Source: SZAS-79 sp038329645
GTDB taxonomy: Bacteria; Pseudomonadota; Gammaproteobacteria; Burkholderiales; SG8-39
DNA: 5,125 bases
Direction of reading: 5' to 3'
Assembly: GCA_038329645.1 (NCBI GenBank)
Contig: JBBQNG010000303.1
Location: 1-5,125, forward strand
Numbering within the stretch: position 1 is the stretch's first letter; every line of letters starts with the position of its first letter. Below, in pieces: positions 1 to 5,124 of this stretch. A program made the position numbers and the translations under genes. The notes beneath the pieces were generated by a model, which did not search any database, was not told the DNA's origin, and saw only the letters and a program-made list of their open reading frames with translations.

Positions 1-1
1 G

Positions 2-352
2 CGCACCGTCGGACGCTCGGCTGCGGCCAGGCTGCTTTACACGGGCAATCGGGTGGGCGCAACCGAGGCCCGCGAGATGCGCCTGGTCGATGAAGCTGTG
101 CCCAACGGGACAGCCGTCGCGCGCGCGCTCGAGCTCGCGGACACCTTTGCAGAAGTCGCGCCGCTCTCTCTTGCCGCGATCAAACAGGGGTTGCGCGAGG
201 CCGGCGGGTCAGCTACCGCCACCGACGGCGGCGGCGCGGAGGCCAGGACACGGGTGCGCGAAGCTTTCGCGCGGTTATGGTTTACGGAAGACCACAAGGA
301 AGCGGAGCGCGCATTCGCGGAGAAGCGCGCGCCCCGATTCGTTGGACGATAG
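2..352 (+). CDS. Enoyl-CoA hydratase/isomerase (crotonase family), C-terminal part, 5' end cut by the window
   Basis: Frame 2 is open from the window edge to TAG at 350-352, giving 116 residues. Members are usually about 255-265 residues, so more than half is missing, including the oxyanion-hole and catalytic glutamate segments; substrate and reaction cannot be judged. The visible part has two family signatures. The first is the stretch after the active site, LLYTGNRVGATEAREM followed by RLVDEAVP (about residues 11-34 of the fragment). The second is the C-terminal tail FTEDHKEAERAFAEKRAPRF, which matches the crotonase pattern SED-x-x-EG-x-x-AF-x-EKR-x-P-x-F. Known family role: hydration or isomerisation of enoyl-CoA thioesters in the cytoplasm. 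The gene ends 25 nt before the Bug gene and is probably in the same operon, which suggests the cluster serves catabolism of an acid activated to a CoA ester (inference). The family call is firm; the specific activity is unknown. Confidence 0.88.
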   Translation, partial: RTVGRSAAARLLYTGNRVGATEAREMRLVDEAVPNGTAVARALELADTFAEVAPLSLAAIKQGLREAGGSATATDGGGAEARTRVREAFARLWFTEDHKEAERAFAEKRAPRFVGR

Positions 353-365
353 AAGACAAACGAAC

Positions 366-370
366 AGAGG
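366..370 (+). promoter_or_regulatory. Ribosome binding site of the first Bug gene
   Basis: AGAGG lies 7 nt before the ATG at 378. It fixes that ATG as the start, rather than the far upstream ATG at 90, which is in the same frame but lies inside the enoyl-CoA hydratase gene. Confidence 0.7.
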
Positions 371-377
371 AAACAGG

Positions 378-1382
378 ATGAAGACAACCCCAATGACGCT
401 GGCCGGTGCGAAGAAAATCGGCGTACGCCTCGCTGCGCTGGCCGCCATGCTCGGAATCGCTGCTGGCGCGCTCGCGCAGGAGTTTCCCTCCAAGGGGCCG
501 ATCCGGCTCATCGTGGGCTTCGCCCCCGGTGGCGGCACCGATGCCATTGCGCGCGCCCTCAATACGCGCATGGGAGAAGTGTTGAAGCAGAGCGTCGTCG
601 TCGAGAACCGTTCAGGAGCGGGCGGCACGCTGGCCGCGGAATACGTCGCCAAGTCCGCACCCGATGGCTACACGGTGCTCTTTACGCTCAACAACCATTC
701 GATCAACCAGGCGCTGTACCCGAAGCTGCCTTACGACACCGAGCGCGACCTGCGCGGTGTCACCCTGGTAGGCAGCCTGCCGCAGGCGATTGCCGCGCAT
801 CCTTCCGCAGCCGCAAACACGCTGCAGCAATTCCTCGCACTCGGTCCAAAAAACGACCCCAAGCAGAGGATCTATGCGAGCGGCGGCGTCGGCTCGCCCG
901 GGCATTTCGCGGCGGCCTATCTCGAATCGCTCGCCGGTGTCGAGTTCACGCATATCCCCTATCGCGGCGCGGGGCCCGCAATCGCCGACGTCATCGGCGG
1001 GCAGGTGCCTTACATTCTCTCGACGCTCACGGGGTTGCTGCCGCATATCAAGGCCGGCAAGCTCAAGGCGATCGCGCTCACGTCGGCTGAGCGCTCCACC
1101 CTCCTCCCCAACGTCCCGACCATCGCCGAAAGCGGCTTTCCCGGCTACGACATGGATTCGTGGATGGGAACCTTCGTGCCGCGCGCGACGCCGCCGGCAG
1201 TGATGAGGGTGCTGCACGAGGCCACGCTCGAGGCGCTCAAGCAGCCCGCGGTGCGCGAGCGCGTGGAAGCGCAGGCCGGGCGGCTGACGCCCGGCAGCGG
1301 CGAGGCGCTCGACAAGATCGTCGCCGAGGACATCAAGACCTATTCCAGGATCGTGCGCGAGCGCGGCATCAAGGCGGAGTGA
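378..1382 (+). CDS. Bug/TctC-family periplasmic solute-binding protein
   Basis: 334 residues, normal for the Bug (Bordetella uptake gene) family. Residues 1-33 form a Sec signal peptide: charged start with KK at 12-13, hydrophobic core about 18-32, and an ALA|QE cleavage site after residue 33. The mature protein begins with beta-strand PIRLIVGFAPGGGTDAIAR (41-59), the ligand-binding loop typical of the family, then VVENRSGAGG (74-83) and the APDGYT motif (94-99). Further on are HIPYRGAGPAIADVIGGQV and a late VPTIAESGFPGYDMDSW segment, both typical of Bug proteins. Such proteins bind small carboxylates or related solutes in the periplasm and may feed tripartite tricarboxylate (TctAB) transporters. 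No tctA or tctB is visible here, so it is an orphan receptor within this window. It sits 25 nt after the hydratase gene and 4 nt before the GST gene, so the three are probably co-transcribed. The ligand cannot be predicted from sequence. Confidence 0.93.
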   Translation: MKTTPMTLAGAKKIGVRLAALAAMLGIAAGALAQEFPSKGPIRLIVGFAPGGGTDAIARALNTRMGEVLKQSVVVENRSGAGGTLAAEYVAKSAPDGYTVLFTLNNHSINQALYPKLPYDTERDLRGVTLVGSLPQAIAAHPSAAANTLQQFLALGPKNDPKQRIYASGGVGSPGHFAAAYLESLAGVEFTHIPYRGAGPAIADVIGGQVPYILSTLTGLLPHIKAGKLKAIALTSAERSTLLPNVPTIAESGFPGYDMDSWMGTFVPRATPPAVMRVLHEATLEALKQPAVRERVEAQAGRLTPGSGEALDKIVAEDIKTYSRIVRERGIKAE

Positions 1383-1386
1383 GGCG

Positions 1387-2013
1387 ATGCTGAAGATCCT
1401 TGGACGCGCCAATTCGTTCAACGTGCGCAAAGTATTGTGGGTGTGCGACGAGATCGGCATCCCCTTCGAGCGCGAAGACTACGGGCGCGGTTTCCGGCCG
1501 ACCAATACGCCCGAGTTCCTCAAGCTGAACCCCGTCGGGCAGGTACCCTGCGTGATCGATGACGGCATCGTGATGCGCGAGTCGCACGCCATCGTGCGCT
1601 ATCTGGCCGCCAAGCACGCAGCCAAGGATCTGTACCCCGACGATCTCGTCAAGCGCCAGCAGATCGAAGCCTGGATGGACTGGGTGGCCTACGACGTCAC
1701 GCATTCGATGCGCGGCGCGTTCCTCGGCGGCCAGCTGAAGGAGCCGCCCTGGAACAACGAGTGGTTCGTCGGTCAGGGGAGGAAGGATCTCACGCAGCAG
1801 ATGAAACTGCTCGACGACCACCTTTCGGCGAACGGGCCCTACATGCTCGGCAAAGACTTTACGCTGGCCGACATCCCCATGGGGCTGGTCGTGAACCGCT
1901 GGTTCTCGCTCGCCGAAATTGTGCGGCCGGACAACCCGGCGCTCTCGGCGTACTACGCGCTGTTGACCGAGCGGCCCGCGTACCGTGCGCACGGGCGCAA
2001 CGGTTTGCCTTGA
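1387..2013 (+). CDS. Glutathione S-transferase-like protein
   Basis: 208 residues, the usual size for a cytosolic GST. The N-terminal thioredoxin fold (about 1-76) opens with MLKILGRANSFNVRKVLW, with Ser10/Asn12 in the region where the catalytic Ser/Tyr/Cys of GSTs sits. It continues with NPVGQVPCVIDDG, in which Pro54 is the expected cis-proline. RESHAIVRYLA (64-74) carries the Glu65-Ser66 pair that grips the gamma-glutamyl part of glutathione. The helical C-terminal domain contains FTLADIPMG (about 158-166), which includes the conserved N-capping T-x-x-D box. Start choice: ATG at 1387 has GGAG at 1376-1379, 7 nt upstream, inside the end of the Bug gene, whose stop is 4 nt away; translational coupling is likely. 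Known role of the family: glutathione conjugation, dehalogenation or isomerisation in catabolism or detoxification. The placement suggests a substrate linked to the operon (inference); a precise class is not assignable. Confidence 0.92.
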   Translation: MLKILGRANSFNVRKVLWVCDEIGIPFEREDYGRGFRPTNTPEFLKLNPVGQVPCVIDDGIVMRESHAIVRYLAAKHAAKDLYPDDLVKRQQIEAWMDWVAYDVTHSMRGAFLGGQLKEPPWNNEWFVGQGRKDLTQQMKLLDDHLSANGPYMLGKDFTLADIPMGLVVNRWFSLAEIVRPDNPALSAYYALLTERPAYRAHGRNGLP

Positions 2014-2034
2014 GGCCCGCTCTCGTTACCCAAC

Positions 2035-2064
2035 CCAAAATGAGAAATTATTGACCCATTTTGG
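2035..2064 (+). promoter_or_regulatory. Candidate operator: inverted repeat overlapping the toxin-antitoxin promoter
   Basis: The left arm CCAAAATGAG (2035-2044) and the right arm CCCATTTTGG (2055-2064) pair at 9 of 10 positions, with 10 nt between them, so the arm centres are 20 bp (about two helical turns) apart. A second interleaved pair, AATTAT (2046-2051) and ATAATT (2066-2071), reaches into the -10 box. The right arm lies against the -10 hexamer, so bound protein would block RNA polymerase. The natural ligand would be the winged-helix protein encoded directly downstream (inference from position and from AbiEi-type autoregulation). Confidence 0.5.
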
Positions 2065-2070
2065 TATAAT
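2062..2070 (+). promoter_or_regulatory. Extended -10 promoter of the toxin-antitoxin module
   Basis: TGGTATAAT has a perfect TATAAT at 2065-2070 preceded by the TGn extension (2062-2064). No good -35 sits at 16-18 bp spacing (2041-2048 reads tgagaaat), as expected of an extended -10 promoter. A start point 7 nt after the hexamer would be about 2077, which is the A of the downstream ATG, so the transcript would be leaderless. The surrounding 2034-2075 is far more AT-rich than the rest of the window. Confidence 0.7.
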
Positions 2071-2076
2071 TCACGC

Positions 2077-2664
2077 ATGCAAGCCCGGGATGTCCTGTTC
2101 TCGAAGACCCAGCAGAGGGTGCTTTTTGCGCTCTTTGCGAGCGACACGGCCGAGCCAATCTCCTACGCCGAGCTTTTGCGGCGCGCCGGTGGTGGGTCGG
2201 GCGCTATCCATCGTGAGTTGATGCAATTCGTGGCGGCGGGGCTGGTGCTCCAAAAAGCGTCAGGCGGGCGGCGTGTGTATTGCCGCGAGGCAGACCACCC
2301 GGCTTGTGCGGAGATCCGGGCTCTCGCAAGAAAACTGGCGCCGCGGCCAGGCAGCGTGAAATCCGCCAAAAGCGGACTCGATCCCCTGATCGGCGGCGCG
2401 CTGGCAAAAAAGTATATGTGGTGGAAGAAACCCGCAGAGGCCCTCCTGGACCAGGACCGGCTGACCGCTCAAGTGATGAACCTTGGCACATTGGCCGACA
2501 TCCAGACGATCTCGGAACAACTCGGCGAGGATTATTTGCGCAAGGTTCTCACCCGCGCCGATGCCGGATGCTTCGAGGATCGCTCCTGGACCTATTGGCA
2601 CTATCGGCTCGGATTGGCCAGACCGGGCCGCGTTCCTCCCCCGCCGCGGCGGCGAATTCCGTGA
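2077..2664 (+). CDS. Winged-helix protein fused to an AbiEii-associated antitoxin-like domain
   Basis: 195 residues in two parts. Residues 5-87 look like an ArsR/MarR-type winged helix: helix 1 around KTQQRVLFALFA (10-21), ISYAELLRRAG (28-38), recognition helix GSGAIHRELMQFVAAGL (40-56, GGSGAIHREL being a typical form), and a wing with GGRRVYC (63-69). Residues about 111-195 differ: KKYMWWKKP, then AQVMNLGTLADIQTI, a helical LGEDYLRKVL segment, and DRSWTYWHYRLGL (168-180) before a Pro/Arg-rich tail. That second part resembles small proteins that I recall being encoded just upstream of AbiEii-type nucleotidyltransferase toxins. The ATG at 2077 gives an intact first helix; no Shine-Dalgarno precedes it, and the predicted transcript starts at that ATG. 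The stop overlaps the toxin start by 4 nt. Likely role: antitoxin plus autorepressor, in the manner of AbiEi (inference). Repeated A/T runs, unlike the flanking genes, suggest acquisition by transfer. Confidence 0.75.
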   Translation: MQARDVLFSKTQQRVLFALFASDTAEPISYAELLRRAGGGSGAIHRELMQFVAAGLVLQKASGGRRVYCREADHPACAEIRALARKLAPRPGSVKSAKSGLDPLIGGALAKKYMWWKKPAEALLDQDRLTAQVMNLGTLADIQTISEQLGEDYLRKVLTRADAGCFEDRSWTYWHYRLGLARPGRVPPPPRRRIP

Positions 2665-3356
2665 ACCGGTTCAAGGCAAAAATTTCAATCCTGCCGCCGG
2701 AGCAGAGACGCCTCTGGCCCGGGCTGCGCCGCACAAAAGGCCTTGGGTTCGTCCTGTACGGCGGGACCGCCATCGCTTTGCGCCTCGGCCACAGGATCTC
2801 GATAGATTTTGATTTCTTCACCGAGCGGGCCCTGGACAAGGCGCTGGTGCACAAATCCCTGGCCTTTATGAAAGACGCGGAAGGTTTGCAGGAGGCGCCC
2901 GACACGCTGGTCGTATCCGTGGTGCCCAAGGGCGCAAAAAATCCCGTAAAGATTTCCTTCTTCGGGAGAATCGCGTTCGGCCGCTTTGGCAGCCCTGAAC
3001 TGACTCACGATGGCGTCCTGCAGGTCGCATCGCTCGATGATCTTATGGCGACGAAGCTCAAAACCATCCTGCAACGCTCGAGCAGCAAGGATTACCGGGA
3101 TATTGCGGCGATGATCGCGGCTGGAAGCCAGGTATCCCGGGGTCTCGCGATCGCCCACCAGATGTTCAGGCCAACGTTCCAGCCGGCGGAAAGCCTCAGG
3201 GCGCTCACCTACCACAAGGATCTGGACGCGCCAGCGCTCTCAATGAAAGAAAGGACTGTCTTGATCAATGCTGCCGCGGCCGTGCGGGCACTGCCGCCGG
3301 TCGAGCGCTTGTCGGCGCGCCTCGCGCTCGATGAGGACAATGACCACGGTCACTGA
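2661..3356 (+). CDS. AbiEii/DUF1814-type nucleotidyltransferase toxin
   Basis: 231 residues from GTG at 2661, which overlaps the upstream stop as GTGA; there is no strong ribosome site, so translation probably depends on coupling. The frame is open back to 2280, but that part encodes shadow sequence of the upstream gene, and homologue-like sequence (NRFKAKISILPPEQRRLWPG) begins exactly at the GTG. The nucleotidyltransferase core is clear: LYGGTAIALRLGHRISIDFDFF (32-53), with Gly34-Gly35-Thr36 and the metal-binding Asp49 and Asp51. Later, VASLDDLMATKLKTILQR (about 122-139, Lys132) and SKDYRDIAAM (142-151, Asp144, Asp147) match the conserved lysine and acidic motif of the family. In known systems (AbiE, MenAT) such enzymes are growth-inhibiting toxins; MenT toxins transfer nucleotides onto tRNA acceptor stems. 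It may give abortive-infection phage defence or plasmid/island stability. All core motifs are intact, so it is probably active. Target and nucleotide are unknown. Confidence 0.85.
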   Translation: MNRFKAKISILPPEQRRLWPGLRRTKGLGFVLYGGTAIALRLGHRISIDFDFFTERALDKALVHKSLAFMKDAEGLQEAPDTLVVSVVPKGAKNPVKISFFGRIAFGRFGSPELTHDGVLQVASLDDLMATKLKTILQRSSSKDYRDIAAMIAAGSQVSRGLAIAHQMFRPTFQPAESLRALTYHKDLDAPALSMKERTVLINAAAAVRALPPVERLSARLALDEDNDHGH

Positions 3357-4318
3357 TCGATCCTGATGCCGGCCTCCTTGATCAGCCTGCCGGAGCGCTC
3401 GAAGTCGGCCTTGTTCATCGCGGCGAATTGATCGCTCGACAATGCGCCAGGCTCGCCGCCCAGGCCCACGAGGCGCTTGTGGACATCGGGGAGCTTCAGG
3501 ATTTTCGCGGTTTCGGCGTATAGCCTCGCCACAACGTCCCTGGGCGTGCCGCCGGTCACGAACAACCCGTACCACGTGCTCATCTCGACGCCGGGAACGC
3601 CCGCCTCGGCGAGCGTAGGCACCTCCGGCAACTCCGCCGCGCGCTGCGGCGTCATTACCGCGAGCGCCTTCACTTTTCCGCTCTTGATGAAGCTCATCGC
3701 CGAAGACGTGGTGTCGAAGTCGAGCTGGATCTGGCCGCCGACGAGATCGGTAAGCGCCTGGCTGGATCCCTTGTAAGGCACGTGCACGATCCTCGTTCCG
3801 GTCGCGAGCCCGAAAGCCGCGCACGCAAGGTGCTGCGTGCTGCCGGTGCCGGAAGATCCGCAGGACAACTCGCCCGGCCTCGCTTTGAGCAAAGCCACCA
3901 GCTCCTTGATGCTCGAGGCCGCCACCTGCGGCCCGGCCACCACGACGTTGGGCACCACGACGATCAGCGCGACGGGGACGAGATCCTTGATGGGATCGAA
4001 ACCCAGCTTCATCAGGTGCGGGGCAATCGCCTGTGCGGTGTTTGTCGCGACGAGCAGCGTGAGCCCGTCAGGGGCAGCCTTGGCCGCGACGTCGGCCGCG
4101 ATGGTGTTGGCCGCGCCCGGCCGGTTCTCGACGATGAACGACTGGCCGAAGACGCCTTGGTACTTGTCCGCCAGCATGCGCGCGATGATATCGGTGCCGC
4201 CGCCAGCAGAGGCTCCAACCATGATGCGCACGGGCTTGGCCGGGTAGCCTTGCGCCAACGCGGCGGACGAGGCGAGGCCCAGTATCAGGGCCGGCAGCAG
4301 CTTGCGGCAGTCGATCAT
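3350..4318 (-). CDS. Bug/TctC-family periplasmic solute-binding protein (second copy)
   Basis: 322 residues, full length for the family. The signal peptide is residues 1-22 (MIDCRKLLPALILGLASSAA then LA), cleaved before QGYP. The mature protein starts YPAKPVRIMVGASAGGGTD (25-43), followed by VENRPGAANT (63-72), APDGLT (82-87), a central HVPYKGSSQALTDLVGGQI segment and EVPTLAEAGVPGVEMSTWYG, all typical Bug motifs. It is clearly a distant paralogue of the + strand Bug protein, not a recent duplicate. ATG at 4318 is the only start giving a signal peptide; its ribosome site is weak (TAGAG 11 nt upstream). It begins 13 nt after the stop of the truncated response regulator and may be read with it. 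Its last 7 bp overlap the end of the toxin gene on the other strand. No tctAB is visible, and the ligand is unknown. A Cys at position 4 is not a lipobox. Confidence 0.93.
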   Translation of the reverse strand: MIDCRKLLPALILGLASSAALAQGYPAKPVRIMVGASAGGGTDIIARMLADKYQGVFGQSFIVENRPGAANTIAADVAAKAAPDGLTLLVATNTAQAIAPHLMKLGFDPIKDLVPVALIVVVPNVVVAGPQVAASSIKELVALLKARPGELSCGSSGTGSTQHLACAAFGLATGTRIVHVPYKGSSQALTDLVGGQIQLDFDTTSSAMSFIKSGKVKALAVMTPQRAAELPEVPTLAEAGVPGVEMSTWYGLFVTGGTPRDVVARLYAETAKILKLPDVHKRLVGLGGEPGALSSDQFAAMNKADFERSGRLIKEAGIRIDQ

Positions 4319-4331
4319 CCGGATTGGCGCT

Positions 4332-4649
4332 CTACGTCGCCGCGCTGAGTTCCACGCCGATACCGCGGTAACCGGTAAGACAGGAGGCCTGGTCGAAGGC
4401 GTCCGCAGCGTCGGTCTTGAGGCCTTCGATGACCTCGAACCCGTCCATGCCGGGCATCTGGAGGTCCAGCAGGATCAGGTCGTAGCGGTTCGTGCGGTGC
4501 AGCCCGCAGACTTTGCGCGGATCCGTCGTCGAAGTAACCGAGGTGTAGCCGGCTTCTCGCAGCATTTGCTCGAGCAGCTCGATGTTGCCTTCCTGGTCGT
4601 CGACGATCAGGACGCTGGCATTCAGGATTTCGGTTTCCTCGAGGTTCAT
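4332..4649 (-). CDS. Response regulator receiver, C-terminally truncated
   Basis: 105 residues from ATG at 4649, which overlaps the upstream kinase stop as ATGA; AAGGAG (4660-4655) lies 5 nt upstream. Residues 12-84 are a normal receiver start: VLIVDDQ (13-19, acidic pair Asp17/Asp18), LREAGYTSVTSTTDP, and RYDLILLDLQMPGMDGFEVI (55-74, phospho-acceptor Asp62). After TDAADA (79-84) similarity stops, and the last 21 residues (FDQASCLTGYRGIGVELSAA then T) do not look like a receiver. The beta4 Ser/Thr, beta5 Lys and helices 4-5 are missing. Related regulators next to such hybrid kinases normally continue with a complete receiver and often an output or PAS/HD-type region. The protein is therefore probably non-functional, or at best a phosphate sink. 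The breakpoint lies near 4397. Alternatives are a frameshift plus deletion, or an assembly join. Confidence 0.8.
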   Translation of the reverse strand: MNLEETEILNASVLIVDDQEGNIELLEQMLREAGYTSVTSTTDPRKVCGLHRTNRYDLILLDLQMPGMDGFEVIEGLKTDAADAFDQASCLTGYRGIGVELSAAT

Positions 4650-5124
4650 GCCTGCTCCTTTTCGGCCGCCCGGGCGGATGCGGTTAGCGAAAACGCAAGC
4701 GCTGCGTCCAGCGCATCCATGAACCGGTCGACCTTGATGGGTTTGGTGATGTAGTCCAGGAACCCCGCCTCGCGGGCCCGCTCGATGTCGCCGGGCATCG
4801 CATTGGCGCTGAGCGCGACGATGGGGATATGCGCCGTCGACGCATCCGCGCGCAGGATTTTCAGGGCTTCGATCCCGCTGATGCCGGGCAGGTTGATGTC
4901 CATCAGGATCACCTCCGGTTGTGGGTGCGCGCATATTCGATGCCCACATCGGCGTCCTTCGCCGAGAGCAGGCGCAGTTCGGGGCGGCCCGCAATGAGCT
5001 GCTCGACCAGCTCCAGGTTGGCCGGGTTGTCTTCCACATAGAGGAGCGTGCGCAGCGGCGTCGCATCGAGCAACTGCGGGCGCGCCGGCGCAGCATGCCC
5101 GGCTTCCTGAACCGTAAGCCGCGG
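4646..5124 (-). pseudogene. Hybrid sensor histidine kinase, C-terminal receiver domain, frameshifted and 5'-truncated by the window
   Basis: From 5124 the frame encodes a linker and then TLLYVEDNPANLELVEQL, LRLLSAKDADVGIEYARTHN, ending at TGA 4911-4909. The rest of the same receiver continues in another frame from 4912: VILMDINLPGISGIEALKIL, HIPIVALSANAMPGDIERA, LDYITKPIKVDRFMDALDAAL and a short tail to TGA at 4648-4646. Joined, the receiver has all key residues: Glu/Asp (5034-5029), phospho-acceptor Asp (4900-4898), Ser (4810-4808) and Lys (4744-4742). One added base in the CAC-AAC stretch (about 4918-4925) would restore RTH-Q-PEVILMD, the usual sequence at this site, so a single-base deletion is the simplest reading. 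The receiver style is that of the C-terminus of hybrid kinases. Kinase, HAMP or PAS domains would lie beyond the right edge. A genuine mutation and a sequencing error cannot be told apart here. Confidence 0.8.
4655..4660 (-). promoter_or_regulatory. Ribosome binding site of the truncated response regulator
   Basis: AAGGAG on the minus strand lies 5 nt before the ATG at 4649 and within the last codons of the kinase gene. It supports this start and tight coupling of the two genes. Confidence 0.75.

Noticed and set aside
612..1992. Long minus-strand open frames opposite the first Bug gene and the GST gene (282 and 207 residues)
   Set aside because: They are antisense shadows produced by GC-rich codon bias; they have no recognisable motifs and no ribosome sites.
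2014..2034. Terminator after the GST gene
   Set aside because: No stem-loop followed by a T run is visible between the GST stop and the promoter region.
2051..2056. TTGACC as the -35 box of the TATAAT at 2065
   Set aside because: Only 8 nt separate the two, far below the 16-18 needed; it lies between the operator arms instead.
2280..2660. Upstream extension of the toxin to a start at 2280
   Set aside because: That stretch overlaps the antitoxin gene in another frame and has no domain-like sequence; family-like sequence starts at GTG 2661.
3341..3352. TGACC-ac-GGTCA inverted repeat as a bidirectional terminator
   Set aside because: Arms of 5 bp with a 2-nt loop and no T run; it also lies within coding sequence of both genes.
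4650..5096. 254-residue minus-strand frame from 5096 running into the response regulator
   Set aside because: Only its last 105 residues are real. The first part is a shadow frame of the kinase receiver, and the regulator has its own ATG and ribosome site at 4649.
4332..5124. The two-component genes as a TctD/TctE-type regulator of the neighbouring Bug gene
   Set aside because: The receiver arrangement is that of a hybrid kinase plus single-receiver regulator, not a TctDE pair, and both genes look damaged.
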